Shown here piece by piece: positions 16,694-25,907 of a DNA stretch of 64,000 nucleotides. Below the pieces are notes generated by a model. That model did no database searches. It had not been told where the DNA came from and saw only the letters and a program-made list of their open reading frames with translations. Origin of the DNA: an uncultured Bacteroidales bacterium (GTDB taxonomy: Bacteria > Bacteroidota > Bacteroidia > Bacteroidales > Paludibacteraceae); assembly GCA_902783545.1 (NCBI GenBank), contig CACZRD010000124.1, positions 1 through 64,000 on the forward strand, given 5' to 3'. A program made the position numbers and the translations under genes. The number at the start of each line of letters is the position of its first letter. Within the stretch, counting starts at the first letter, position 1.

Positions 16694-18955
16694 ATGCAGT
16701 TTATTGACGAGCTAAACGAGAGTCAGCGCGCCGCCGTGTCGTACAACGACGGTCCGCTGTTGGTGATAGCCGGAGCGGGTTCCGGCAAGACGCGTGTGCT
16801 CACCTATAAGATCGCTTACCTGCTCACGCAGGGTGTACCTGCCGGACATATCCTCGCACTGACGTTCACCAACAAAGCCGCACGGGAGATGAAGCAACGT
16901 ATCATCCGCCTCGTGGGCGAAGATGTAGGACGGTACCTGTGGATGGGTACGTTCCATAGCATCTGCGCACGTATCCTGCGGGCGGAGGCGGACAATATCG
17001 GCTTCACGCGGGACTTCACAATCTACGACCAAGTCGACCAGAAGAGCCTGGTCAAGAAGATCGTCAGAGACCTGCAACTCGACGACAAGATATACAAGTC
17101 CGGCATGGTGCTCGCACGTATCAGCTCCGCCAAGGCGAACTTCGTCGATCCCGAAGCTTATGCCCAGAGTGAGGCGTACACGAAGATCGACCGCCTGGAG
17201 CGGCTGTATAAGATGGCATCGGTCTATGCCGAGTACAACCGTCGCCTGCGTGCAGCGAACGCCATGGACTTCGACGACCTGCTGATGTACACCGTGCTGC
17301 TGCTCAACAACAACCCCGAGGTGCGCCAACGCTACCAGCAGCGATTCTGGCACGTGCTGGTGGATGAGTATCAGGACACGAACCACACGCAGTACCTGAT
17401 CGTCAAGCTGCTGGCGGAGCCGCAGAATCACGTGTGCGTCGTGGGCGATGATGCGCAGAGTATATACAGTTTTCGCGGGGCGACGATCGAGAATATCCTC
17501 ACGTTCCAGAACGGCTACACCGGCGCCAAGCTCTTCAAGCTCGAGCGTAACTACCGCTCGACGCAGAACATCGTCAATGCCGCCAACAGTCTCATCCACA
17601 AGAACAAAGGACAGATATACAAAGAGGTCTATTCGGAGAAGGAGGTCGGCGAGCGGCTGCACCTGACCGGCTACAGTACCGACCGCGAGGAGAGCAGCGC
17701 TGTAGCGCGGCAGATACTCGGACTGCACCGGTTGAACAAACGCGACTACGAGCAGATAGCTATCCTCTACCGCACGAACGCGCAGAGTCGAAACCTCGAG
17801 GAGGAGATGCGCAAGCTCAGCATCCCCTACCGCATATACGGCGGCATGAGTTTCTACCAGCGCAAGGAGATCAAGGATGCTATCGCGTACTTCCGCCTGG
17901 CAGCTAACTACAGCGATGACGAAGCGCTGGAGCGCATTGTGAACGTACCTAAACGCGGCATAGGCGACACGACGATCGGTCGTGTGCGTGCAGCTGCCCT
18001 GCGTGAGGGCGTACCGATGCTACGCGTGATGCAGACCCCGCAGGTCTATGCCGCAGAGATAGCTGCCGCCACGCAGCGCAAGCTGCAGGCGTTTGCCGAG
18101 AAGATAGCACTGTTTGCCGAGCAGATGGAGCAGCTCGATGCGTTCGAGTTCGCGCAACTCGTACTGAATCAGTCGGGCGTGATGGCGGATGCCGCTACCG
18201 ACACGACGGCTGAGGGCATCGACCGCAAGGGGAACCTGGAAGAGCTGCTCAGCGGTATCCGTCAGTACGTCGAAGACCGCAGGCAGCAGGGCGAAGAGAC
18301 GCGCATAACGGACTTCGTGCACGAGGTGAGTCTGCTGACTGACCAGGACGAAAATCCCGATGACTCCGTAGCGCGTATCACGATGATGACCGTGCACTCC
18401 GCCAAGGGCCTGGAGTTTCCCGTAGTGTTCATCGTCGGCTTGGAGGAGAACCTGTTCCCCTCGCCGTTCTGCCAGAGCGAGAGCGAGCTGGAGGAGGAAC
18501 GACGGCTGCTGTACGTGGCTATCACACGTGCCGAGCAGGAGTGTTATCTGACCTACGCCTCGCAGCGCTGGAAGAACGGACAAGTGAACTTCAGCAATCC
18601 CTCGCGGTTCCTGAAGGACATCGACCGGCAGTATATCCAGCAACTCAGTGCCCCGAGCAGCGAGCCCTCACCGTGGGAGCGGTCAACAGTCAGCGGTCAG
18701 CGATCAGTTGTCAGTTATCAGCCAACGGTGTCACCGAGGAATTTGAAGCCGACGACGGGCGTCAAACTTAAGACGGAGCAGCAGTCTGTAGCCACCGAGT
18801 GGAACAAAGGTGACAGGATCGATCACAAGGTGTTCGGCAAGGGCACGGTGCAGCGTGTGTATCGCGAGAACGAGAACGATAAGATAGAGATCGACTTCGA
18901 CGACAAAGGCACCAAGACACTACTGCTGGCATACGCTAAGCTCAATCGCATATAA
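16694..18955 (+). CDS. uvrD: ATP-dependent DNA helicase PcrA/UvrD
   Basis: Superfamily 1A 3'-5' DNA helicase of repair and replication. Q motif LNESQRAAV, Walker A IAGAGSGKTRVLTYKI, motif Ia LALTFTNKAAREMKQRI, motif II VDEYQDTNHTQY, motif III VVGDDAQSIYSFRGA, motif IV LERNYRSTQNIVNAAN, and motifs V/VI TVHSAKGLEFPVVFIVGLEE and EERRLLYVAITRAEQECYL. The C-terminus carries the usual RNA-polymerase-binding Tudor-like end (GDRIDHKVFGKGTVQRVY). A six-unit heptamer array (18679-18720) is read in frame as STVSGQRSVVSYQ in the flexible linker before that end. First gene of an operon with pyrH, frr, an OM barrel and rsgA. Length is normal for the family apart from the array. Confidence 0.95.
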   Translation: MQFIDELNESQRAAVSYNDGPLLVIAGAGSGKTRVLTYKIAYLLTQGVPAGHILALTFTNKAAREMKQRIIRLVGEDVGRYLWMGTFHSICARILRAEADNIGFTRDFTIYDQVDQKSLVKKIVRDLQLDDKIYKSGMVLARISSAKANFVDPEAYAQSEAYTKIDRLERLYKMASVYAEYNRRLRAANAMDFDDLLMYTVLLLNNNPEVRQRYQQRFWHVLVDEYQDTNHTQYLIVKLLAEPQNHVCVVGDDAQSIYSFRGATIENILTFQNGYTGAKLFKLERNYRSTQNIVNAANSLIHKNKGQIYKEVYSEKEVGERLHLTGYSTDREESSAVARQILGLHRLNKRDYEQIAILYRTNAQSRNLEEEMRKLSIPYRIYGGMSFYQRKEIKDAIAYFRLAANYSDDEALERIVNVPKRGIGDTTIGRVRAAALREGVPMLRVMQTPQVYAAEIAAATQRKLQAFAEKIALFAEQMEQLDAFEFAQLVLNQSGVMADAATDTTAEGIDRKGNLEELLSGIRQYVEDRRQQGEETRITDFVHEVSLLTDQDENPDDSVARITMMTVHSAKGLEFPVVFIVGLEENLFPSPFCQSESELEEERRLLYVAITRAEQECYLTYASQRWKNGQVNFSNPSRFLKDIDRQYIQQLSAPSSEPSPWERSTVSGQRSVVSYQPTVSPRNLKPTTGVKLKTEQQSVATEWNKGDRIDHKVFGKGTVQRVYRENENDKIEIDFDDKGTKTLLLAYAKLNRI
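18679..18720. repeat. Heptamer array, family A (6 units) inside uvrD
   Basis: GCGGTCA, ACAGTCA, GCGGTCA, GCGATCA, GTTGTCA, GTTATCA: six 7-bp units (42 bp, so frame neutral) in the linker of PcrA/UvrD. The cleanest array in the window. Confidence 0.95.
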
Positions 18956-18968
18956 AACAATCACGATT

Positions 18969-19676
18969 ATGGAATACAAACGAATCTTACTGAAACTCTC
19001 CGGTGAGAGTCTGCAAGGCAAGCAGGGCTTCGGCATTGACACCGAGCGTCTGCACGAGTACACCGAACAGATCAAAGCCATCGCCCAACAGGGTGTACAG
19101 GTGGCGATCGTCATTGGCGGCGGCAATATCTTCCGCGGCCTGAGTGGTTCGAAGCGCGGTTTTGACCGCGTGAAAGGTGACCAGATGGGTATGCTCGCCA
19201 CCTGCATCAACGCGCTCGCGTTAGCCAGTGCGTTCGAGGCTATCGACCAGCCGGCACGTGTGCTGACGAGCATCTGTATGGAGCCTATAGGCAACCACTA
19301 CAGTCCCGACAAAGCCAAGCGTCTGCTCAGCAAAGGCACGGTGGTGATCCTCGCCGGCGGCACGGGCAGTCCGTACTTCACGACCGACACCGGTTCGTCG
19401 CTGCGCGCACTGGAGATACAGGCCGACGTGATGCTCAAGGGTACACGTGTGGACGGCATATACACCGCTGACCCCGAGAAAGACCCGACGGCAACGAAGT
19501 TCGAGACGATTACCTACGACGAGGTAATCCGTCGCGGACTGAAAGTGATGGATCAGACTGCCACCGTGATGTGCAAGGAGAACGGCATGCCGATCTATGT
19601 GTTTAACATGGACGTGCCCGGTAACCTCGGTAAGGTCATGAACGGTGAGAAAATCGGCACATTAGTAACCCCATAA
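18969..19676 (+). CDS. pyrH: UMP kinase
   Basis: Phosphorylates UMP to UDP in pyrimidine nucleotide synthesis; a hexameric cytosolic enzyme of the amino-acid kinase fold. N-terminal [13 protein letters not shown], the GGGNIFRG loop, and [28 protein letters not shown] are diagnostic. 235 residues is the usual length. It starts 13 nt after uvrD and precedes frr, the standard pyrH-frr pairing. Confidence 0.97.
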   Translation: MEYKRILLKLSGESLQGKQGFGIDTERLHEYTEQIKAIAQQGVQVAIVIGGGNIFRGLSGSKRGFDRVKGDQMGMLATCINALALASAFEAIDQPARVLTSICMEPIGNHYSPDKAKRLLSKGTVVILAGGTGSPYFTTDTGSSLRALEIQADVMLKGTRVDGIYTADPEKDPTATKFETITYDEVIRRGLKVMDQTATVMCKENGMPIYVFNMDVPGNLGKVMNGEKIGTLVTP

Positions 19677-19680
19677 CAGC

Positions 19681-19700
19681 ATCCGCCAAGCTTGGCGGAT
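19681..19700. repeat. Perfect 20-bp palindrome between pyrH and frr
   Basis: ATCCGCCAAGCTTGGCGGAT is a perfect palindrome. No T-run follows, so it is not an obvious intrinsic terminator inside the operon. The same ATCCGCCA/TGGCGGAT arms recur at 5869-5886 and 9281-9300. Confidence 0.7.
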
Positions 19701-19717
19701 ATAAATCACTAAATACT

Positions 19718-20278
19718 ATGATTGAAGCAAAACAAATCCTGAACGAGGCGGAAGAGTCGATGCAGGCAGCAGTGCTCTTCCTTGACGACGCGTTGGCACA
19801 TATCCGTGCCGGCAAAGCCAGCCCGCGCATCCTCGATGCTATCCGCGTGGATTACTACGGCACGATGTCGCCGCTGGCAAACGTAGCGACGATCACGACG
19901 CCCGATGCACGTACGATCTCCATCCAACCGTGGGAGAAGAAGATCATCGGTGACATTGAGCGCGCTATCATCAACTCGAACATCGGTCTGGCGCCGAACA
20001 ACAACGGCGAGACGATCCGTCTGATCCTGCCGCCGCTGACCGAGGAGCGTCGTCAGCAACTCGCCAAGCAGTGCAAGGGCGAGGCGGAAAACGCCAAGGT
20101 CAGCATCCGTAACGCCCGCCGCGATGCCATCGAGACCCTGAAGAAACAGGTCAAGGATGGCATGCCCGAGGATGCCGAGAAAGATGCCGAAGGCGAGGCA
20201 CAGAAACTGCATGACAAATATATCCGTCAGATCGACGAGGTATATGCCAAGAAAGAGAAGGAGATCATGACCGTCTAA
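19718..20278 (+). CDS. frr: Ribosome recycling factor
   Basis: Releases post-termination ribosomes together with EF-G. 186 residues, the family length. Conserved segments are visible: [84 protein letters not shown]. Lies 41 nt after pyrH; the spacer holds the palindrome. Confidence 0.97.
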   Translation: MIEAKQILNEAEESMQAAVLFLDDALAHIRAGKASPRILDAIRVDYYGTMSPLANVATITTPDARTISIQPWEKKIIGDIERAIINSNIGLAPNNNGETIRLILPPLTEERRQQLAKQCKGEAENAKVSIRNARRDAIETLKKQVKDGMPEDAEKDAEGEAQKLHDKYIRQIDEVYAKKEKEIMTV

Positions 20279-20293
20279 TCTGTCGGCGGTAGG

Positions 20294-21400
20294 ATGTCTT
20301 ATCGGTTCATGAAGCGAGGTATCGCGGTAAGTGTACTGTTGGTGTGGATGAGTGTGCTCAGCTCATCCGCTGCCCCGTTAGACTCGCTGCCTAACTGGCC
20401 AGCCATGGGCGTACCGGTGATCAACTACACGCCGGAGACGCGCTGGGAGTTCGGCGCGGCGGCACAGGTCTATTTCAAGGTGCTAAGCCCCAAGACCTCG
20501 ATCATCCAGGTTGGCGGTGCTTACTCGCTGAACAAGCAGTGGTACGCCAACGTGCAAGGCACGTTGTATGTCGGCAAGCTGCTGCCGTGGCTGGTGCAGT
20601 TTCGCGCAGGCTACCGCCGGTACCCCGATACGTACTACGGCATAGGCAACCAAGCTAACCTGCCCGACACATATGCGCGCATAGGCGAGCCGTACGACTC
20701 CGAGCGAGCATACGCCTACGTGCAACCGCTGATAGGCATCCGCGACAACTGGTTGCTGGGTGTGCACGTCGACTATATCTGGGAGCGAACGCACATGCAA
20801 AACTCCGATGAGACCGTGACGATACAGATGCCCGGTTTGGGCATCACAGCACAGTACGACACGCGCGATGTGCTGTACTATCCGAGCAAGGGAATGTTTC
20901 TGAAAGCCGGCGTGACGCATTACAACCGCCGCTGGCGGGCGACGGCCGATCTCACGCGTTGCAGCATAGATTGGCGGCAGTACGTGCCGATAGGTAAGTA
21001 TGTCGTGTGGTGCTATCAGTTGCGAGCGGACATAGCATTGAGCAGCAAGCCCGGGCAGATACCGTTTCAGATGCTACCGACCATAGGCGGTCAGGATCTT
21101 GTGCGCGGCATACCGTACGGGATGTACCGTGACAACACGATGATAGCCCTGCAGGGCGAACTGCGTTTCCCTATATGGCGATGGCTGCGCGGATGCGCAT
21201 TCGCGGGTATAGGTGATGTGTATGATTATACGCACTGGCAATGGGCACTGCCGAAGGTAGGTTACGGTGTGGGACTGCGCGTGACCATCAACCGTGCGAA
21301 GATCAACATCCGCGCTGATGTGGCGAGGAACAATATCTACCCGTCGTGGTCGGATATCAAGAGTTACGGATTCTACCTGACCGCCACGGAAGCCTTCTGA
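20294..21400 (+). CDS. Outer-membrane beta-barrel of the BamA/Omp85 surface-antigen type
   Basis: Predicted exported 368-residue protein; a second in-frame ATG at 20309 (MKRGIAVSVLLVWMSVL) would give a more compact signal peptide. No POTRA domains are present. The rest reads as alternating amphipathic strands with the D15-like pattern: ITAQYDTRDVLYYPSKGMFLKAG, LPTIGGQDLVRGIPYGMYRDN and a C-terminal SYGFYLTATEAF ending in Phe, as BAM substrates do. Bacteroidota have many such short Omp85-like barrels of unknown substrate. It sits between frr and rsgA with 15- and 28-nt gaps, so is probably co-transcribed. Confidence 0.78.
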   Translation: MSYRFMKRGIAVSVLLVWMSVLSSSAAPLDSLPNWPAMGVPVINYTPETRWEFGAAAQVYFKVLSPKTSIIQVGGAYSLNKQWYANVQGTLYVGKLLPWLVQFRAGYRRYPDTYYGIGNQANLPDTYARIGEPYDSERAYAYVQPLIGIRDNWLLGVHVDYIWERTHMQNSDETVTIQMPGLGITAQYDTRDVLYYPSKGMFLKAGVTHYNRRWRATADLTRCSIDWRQYVPIGKYVVWCYQLRADIALSSKPGQIPFQMLPTIGGQDLVRGIPYGMYRDNTMIALQGELRFPIWRWLRGCAFAGIGDVYDYTHWQWALPKVGYGVGLRVTINRAKINIRADVARNNIYPSWSDIKSYGFYLTATEAF

Positions 21401-21428
21401 CACACCCGCAATAGAACGGATTAGAACA

Positions 21429-22361
21429 ATGGACAAAGGATTAGTCATCAAATCAACCGGCAGCACCATCGGGGTTCTCCGCTCCGACGGACAGACCGTG
21501 GATTGTCATGTCAAGGGCAACCTGCGCATCGCCGGTATCCGTTCGACGAACCCCGTAGCCGTAGGCGATCAGGTGACCATCGAGCAGCAGCCGGACGGCA
21601 CGACATGGATCACGTCGGTGTTGCCCCGCCGTAACTATATCATCCGCCGCAGTACGAACCTGAGCAAGCAGTCGCATATCCTGGCAGCGAACATCGATCA
21701 GGTGGCACTGCTCGTCACCCTAAACCATCCGGTCACCTCCACCACGTTCATCGATCGCCTGCTTGCCACCGCCGAGGCGTACAGCGTGCCGGCGATGATC
21801 ATATTCAACAAAATCGACCTGCTCACAGCAGAAGAGCATGAGCAGCTGAGCGAGTTGCGCGAGCTTTATGAGTCGATAGGCTATCACACGATAGCCATTA
21901 GCGCAAAGTACGATGACATCGAAGATCTGAAGCACGAATTCATCGGCAAAACGACACTACTCAGCGGAAACTCCGGCGTAGGCAAATCCACGCTGCTGAA
22001 CGCCATCTTCGGGCAGACGCTCACCCGCACGGCGGATATCAGCCATGCGCATAACAAAGGCATGCACACCACGACGTTCAGTGAGATGTATTTCCTGGAG
22101 CAGTCAGCGGTCAGCGGTGGAGCAATCATTGATACCCCGGGTGTGAAGGGGTTTGGTACGCTGGATATGCAGCGGGAGGAAGTGGGGCATTACTTCCGCG
22201 AGATCTTCGACAGGAGCCGCGGTTGCCGCTATTCGAACTGCCTGCATTGCGGTGAGCCCGGCTGCGCCGTGCTGCCCGAGGTAGGGGTGTCGATAGCCCC
22301 GTCACGCTTCGACAGTTACCTGAGTATATTGAACGATATCAACGAAGAAAAATACCGATAA
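21429..22361 (+). CDS. rsgA: Ribosome small subunit GTPase RsgA
   Basis: Circularly permuted GTPase for 30S maturation. N-terminal OB fold (GLVIKSTGSTIGVL), then G4-like FNKIDLL, G5 ISAKYDD, Walker A LLSGNSGVGKSTLLNAIFG, G3 IIDTPGVKGFG, and a C-terminal zinc knuckle (CRYSNCLHCGEPGCAV). 310 residues is normal. A three-unit heptamer array at 22100-22120 adds QSAVSG just before the switch II strand (IIDTPG), where relatives have a shorter loop. Last gene of the uvrD operon. Confidence 0.96.
   Translation: MDKGLVIKSTGSTIGVLRSDGQTVDCHVKGNLRIAGIRSTNPVAVGDQVTIEQQPDGTTWITSVLPRRNYIIRRSTNLSKQSHILAANIDQVALLVTLNHPVTSTTFIDRLLATAEAYSVPAMIIFNKIDLLTAEEHEQLSELRELYESIGYHTIAISAKYDDIEDLKHEFIGKTTLLSGNSGVGKSTLLNAIFGQTLTRTADISHAHNKGMHTTTFSEMYFLEQSAVSGGAIIDTPGVKGFGTLDMQREEVGHYFREIFDRSRGCRYSNCLHCGEPGCAVLPEVGVSIAPSRFDSYLSILNDINEEKYR
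22100..22120. repeat. Heptamer array, family A (3 units) inside rsgA
   Basis: GCAGTCA, GCGGTCA, GCGGTGG, 21 bp and frame neutral, directly before the DTPG motif. The GCGGTCA unit also occurs in uvrD. Confidence 0.8.
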
Positions 22362-22383
22362 ACGATCTTTCTGACGCGCACCT

Positions 22384-23241
22384 TTAGAACCGCTCCCGGA
22401 ACTCGGAAGGCGTGCAGCCTTTCGATTCACGGAACAGACGGTTGAAATGGCTGAGCGTGTTGAACCCGCAGGCGTAGCCGATCTCTGAAACGGATTGTTT
22501 CGTGGTCAGCAGCATACGTGCAGCTATACCCAGACGGTAGTCGATGAGATAACGGTTAGGCGTACGCCCTGTCTTGTTATGGAAGAACCGGGAAAATGAA
22601 TCCTCGGACATATGTGCCAGATCGGCGAGCTGGCGGAGAGGTATATCGTGCATGTAATTCGTAGCGATGAACTCCTTGGTCTTGGCGACACGTTCATCTT
22701 CATTGCTTTCCGATGCGTTGACAAACGACGAGGAGGACAGTTCGCGTGCATCCGCCACGAGTGAGAGCCGGTACAAGAGGTTCAGCAAGCGGATGACCGA
22801 TGCAAAACTGTCAACACTCTGTGCGAGGTTGATGATATCCTCGCGGATGATCTGTATAGCCGGTTCCGGGAACGCTAAGCCGCGTTGTGCGCGTTCGATC
22901 ATCCGGCGGATGGAGGAAAACGCCCGCTTGTCAATCAGTGGACCATGGAACGTGTCAGGATCGATGTGGAGGGTTATCTCATGAATCTCGTGCTGCGGGC
23001 ATGAGCCTTGGTTCCACACATGTACGAGCTTGCTGCCCGTGATGAGCACCAGGTCAAGATTGCCTATCGTCTCACGGCTGTCACCGATGGTACGTACTGC
23101 GCCGGCAGCGTTCTCCACGAAGTTCAGTTCGTACACCTCATGGCTGTGAGCCGGATATTCGAAGAAAGTCTTGATGCGCTCACCGACGTAAAAGACGTCT
23201 AACGGTTCAAGTCGGGGGATTTCAGTGAATGACTCTTTCAT
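22384..23241 (-). CDS. AraC-family transcriptional regulator with cupin domain
   Basis: A one-component regulator. The N-terminal cupin-like sensor includes YPAHSHEVYELNFVENAAG and HEIHEITLHIDP. The C-terminal double HTH includes IPLRQLADLAHMSEDSFSRF and SVSEIGYACGFNTLSHFNRLF followed by GCTPSEFR. It is divergent from the GH94-GH5-SusCD operon with promoters on both sides, so it is the likely regulator of that locus (inference). A cupin-AraC in this position is less common than hybrid two-component or SusR-type regulators. Its 3' end lies 22 nt from the rsgA stop, in convergent orientation. Confidence 0.9.
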   Translation of the reverse strand: MKESFTEIPRLEPLDVFYVGERIKTFFEYPAHSHEVYELNFVENAAGAVRTIGDSRETIGNLDLVLITGSKLVHVWNQGSCPQHEIHEITLHIDPDTFHGPLIDKRAFSSIRRMIERAQRGLAFPEPAIQIIREDIINLAQSVDSFASVIRLLNLLYRLSLVADARELSSSSFVNASESNEDERVAKTKEFIATNYMHDIPLRQLADLAHMSEDSFSRFFHNKTGRTPNRYLIDYRLGIAARMLLTTKQSVSEIGYACGFNTLSHFNRLFRESKGCTPSEFRERF

Positions 23242-23269
23242 GGTAGGCGGGATTTTATGTTTTACAGCA

Positions 23270-23301
23270 CAAAATTACTGAAAAAAAATGACTTATGCAA
23301 A
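23270..23301 (-). promoter_or_regulatory. Bacteroidales promoter for the araC-family gene
   Basis: Minus strand: TTTG (23301-23298), 20-nt spacer, TAATTTTG (23277-23270); ATG at 23241. Confidence 0.8.
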
Positions 23302-23351
23302 TATTTTTTCTTCTATTTTACAAAAAACGCTTAAAAACGGTCGGAAAAGTA

Positions 23352-23383
23352 TTTGTGCATGTCAAAAAATAGCAGTAATTTTG
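23352..23383 (+). promoter_or_regulatory. Bacteroidales promoter for the glucan utilization operon
   Basis: TTTG at 23352-23355, 20-nt spacer, TAATTTTG at 23376-23383. The operon's first ATG is at 23408. About 50 bp separate it from the divergent araC promoter, room for a shared operator. Confidence 0.8.
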
Positions 23384-23407
23384 CATCGTAATTTCAATCA
23401 ACCTATC

Positions 23408-25855
23408 ATGAACACAGAATATGGTCATTTCGATGACGCCAAACGTGAGTACGTCATCACCAATCCCAAGACGCCGTTTCCTTGGATTAATTATCTCGGC
23501 AATGAGGATTTCTTCGGTCTGATCAGCAATACCGGAGGAGGGTATAACTTCTACAAAGATGCCAAGTTCCGCCGCATCACACGCTATCGCTACAACAGCG
23601 TGCCGATGGATTCGGCAGGTCGCTATTTCTATGTTAAGGATGGCGAAACTATCTGGAATCCGGGATGGAAACCCTGCAAGACGCAACTTGATAGCTACGA
23701 GTGCCGTCATGGCCTGAACTATACGCGTATCACGGGCGAGAAAAACAATGTACGCGCGAGCGTGCTGTTCTTTGTTCCGCTGGGCGTGAAGGCTGAGATT
23801 CAACGATTGACATTGACCAACCTGTCAAATGATACAAAGACGCTGAAACTGTTCAGCTATGCCGAGTGGTGCCTGTGGAACGCTGCTACGGACGGCGAGA
23901 ACTTCCAGCGCAACCTGTCAACGGGAGAGGTGGAGATTGAAAAGTCTGATTTCACAGCCATCTATCACAAGACCGAATACAAGGAGCGTCGTGACCATTA
24001 TGCCTACTATAGTGTGAACTGCGCGGTGAACGGCTATGATACGGATCGTGAGTCGTTTGTTGGCTTGTACAACGAACTGAGCGAACCGCAGGCCGTGCTT
24101 GACGGAAAGGCTACTGACAGTTTGGCACACGGCTGGAGCCCGATTGCAAGCCACTATATCGAAGTGGAATTGAAGGCGGGCGAGAATAGGGATTTCGTGT
24201 TTGTACTCGGCTATGAGGAGAATAAGCAAGAAGAGAAGTTTGCTGCTAATCATGGCGAGCTGACCTCGCTGGGTGAGCTCGACCATCACATTATAAATAA
24301 GGCGCGCGCGCATGAAGTGATTGAGCGTTTTGCGACGGTTGAGGCGGTAGATAAGGCGTTTGCCGAGCTCTGCGCATTGTGGGACGAACTGCTGAGTAAG
24401 TACCATGTAGAGAGCAGCGACGAGCGTCTGAATCGGATGGTGAACATCTGGAACCAGTACCAGTGCATGATCACGTTCTGCATGAGCCGTTCGGCATCGT
24501 TCTTTGAGAGCGGTGTAGGTCGCGGAATGGGATTCCGTGACTCAAACCAAGACTTGGTAGGATTCGTTCATCAGATTCCATCGCGTGCACGACAGAGGAT
24601 CATTGACATCGCTTCGACACAGTTCCCCGACGGCGGTTGCTACCACCAGTACCAGCCGTTGACCAAGCGTGGCAACAATGATATTGGCGGCGGATTCAAC
24701 GACGACCCGATGTGGCTGATCTTCGGCACGACGGCGTATATCCGCGAGACAGGCGATTATAGCATCCTCGACGAGATGGTGCCTTGGGATAACCAGCCGG
24801 GGAGCGAGGTGAGTCTGTTGGAGCACCTGAAGATCAGTTTCAACCATGTGGTTGAGAACCGTGGTCCTCACGGGCTGCCGCTGATCGGCAGAGCGGACTG
24901 GAACGACTGCTTGAACTTGAACTGCTTTAGCAATGATCCGAATGAGTCGTTCCAGACCACAGGCAACAAGAACGAAGGCAGCAAGGCGGAGAGCTTGATG
25001 ATTGCCGGTCTGTTTGTGTTCTGCGGGCGGCAATACGTTGAACTCTGCCAAGTGCGCGGACTCAGCGACGAGGCGAAACGTGCACAGGGACATATCGATG
25101 CTATGTGCAAGGCGGTGGAGCAGTTCGGTTGGGACGGTGCATGGTATCTGCGTGCATACGATTACTTCGGCAATAAAGTCGGTTCGAACGAGAACGAGGA
25201 AGGCAAGATCTTCATCGAGAGCCAAGGCTGGTGCGCTATGGCACGTATCGGTGCGGAGTCAGGACTGCCGGAAAAGGCGCTCGACAGTTCGGCTCAGCTG
25301 CTTGACAGCGAGCATGGCATGGTACTTAACTGGCCGGCATATACGACCTATCATGTGGAACTCGGAGAGCAAAGTACGTATCCCGCAGGCTATAAGGAGA
25401 ACGGTGGCATATTCTGCCACAACAACCCGTGGGTGATCATTGCGCAGGTCTTGGCAGGCAGAGGAAACGATGCGTGGATGCTGTACAAGAAGATTGCTCC
25501 GGCTTGGATCAAGGATCAGGATCTGCACAAGGTGGAGCCGTACGTATATTGCCAGATGGTGGCAGGTAAGCAGGCCGCCAAGCCCGGTGAGGGTAAGAAC
25601 AGTTGGCTGACCGGTACGGCAGCCTGGAACTGGCTCACCATCAGTCAGTATATCCTCGGCATTCACCCGACATACGAGGGACTGAAGGTTGATCCGTGCA
25701 TCCCGAGCGATCTGAAGGAGTACAAGGTAACGCGTAAGTGGCGCGATGCGGAGTATGTCATCACAGTCAAGAACCCGAACGGCAAGCAGCGCGCAGACAA
25801 AGCTACAATTCTGCCGTACGAGCCGGGGCGTCACGAAGTAACCGTTGAATTATAA
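23408..25855 (+). CDS. GH94 cellobiose (cello-oligosaccharide) phosphorylase
   Basis: Cytosolic phosphorolysis of cellobiose to glucose 1-phosphate and glucose. The start [10 protein letters not shown] is the first ATG after the promoter; a longer open frame begins upstream inside the promoter and is rejected. 815 residues, no signal peptide, family length. Conserved GH94 segments: [71 protein letters not shown] and [13 protein letters not shown], whose second Asp (about residue 500) is the expected general acid. The N-terminal part ([17 protein letters not shown]) resembles cellobiose rather than chitobiose phosphorylases. First gene of the locus, 52 nt before the GH5 gene. Confidence 0.9.
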   Translation: MNTEYGHFDDAKREYVITNPKTPFPWINYLGNEDFFGLISNTGGGYNFYKDAKFRRITRYRYNSVPMDSAGRYFYVKDGETIWNPGWKPCKTQLDSYECRHGLNYTRITGEKNNVRASVLFFVPLGVKAEIQRLTLTNLSNDTKTLKLFSYAEWCLWNAATDGENFQRNLSTGEVEIEKSDFTAIYHKTEYKERRDHYAYYSVNCAVNGYDTDRESFVGLYNELSEPQAVLDGKATDSLAHGWSPIASHYIEVELKAGENRDFVFVLGYEENKQEEKFAANHGELTSLGELDHHIINKARAHEVIERFATVEAVDKAFAELCALWDELLSKYHVESSDERLNRMVNIWNQYQCMITFCMSRSASFFESGVGRGMGFRDSNQDLVGFVHQIPSRARQRIIDIASTQFPDGGCYHQYQPLTKRGNNDIGGGFNDDPMWLIFGTTAYIRETGDYSILDEMVPWDNQPGSEVSLLEHLKISFNHVVENRGPHGLPLIGRADWNDCLNLNCFSNDPNESFQTTGNKNEGSKAESLMIAGLFVFCGRQYVELCQVRGLSDEAKRAQGHIDAMCKAVEQFGWDGAWYLRAYDYFGNKVGSNENEEGKIFIESQGWCAMARIGAESGLPEKALDSSAQLLDSEHGMVLNWPAYTTYHVELGEQSTYPAGYKENGGIFCHNNPWVIIAQVLAGRGNDAWMLYKKIAPAWIKDQDLHKVEPYVYCQMVAGKQAAKPGEGKNSWLTGTAAWNWLTISQYILGIHPTYEGLKVDPCIPSDLKEYKVTRKWRDAEYVITVKNPNGKQRADKATILPYEPGRHEVTVEL

Positions 25856-25861
25856 TCTAGG

Positions 25862-25888
25862 AAATCCAGAAAATCCAGAAAGTATAGA
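25862..25888. repeat. 9-bp tandem array in the GH94-GH5 gap
   Basis: Units AAATCCAGA, AAATCCAGA, AAGTATAGA between the GH94 stop and the GH5 start. Confidence 0.6.
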
Positions 25889-25907
25889 ACTAAAAATAGA
25901 TAATACC

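Noticed and set aside
16712..17728. 338-codon minus-strand open frame inside uvrD
   Set aside because: Shadow frame; the plus strand has all helicase motifs and the minus product is Val/Leu/Arg-rich low-information sequence.
19681..19700. Intrinsic terminator between pyrH and frr
   Set aside because: No T-run follows the palindrome and the two genes are normally co-transcribed.
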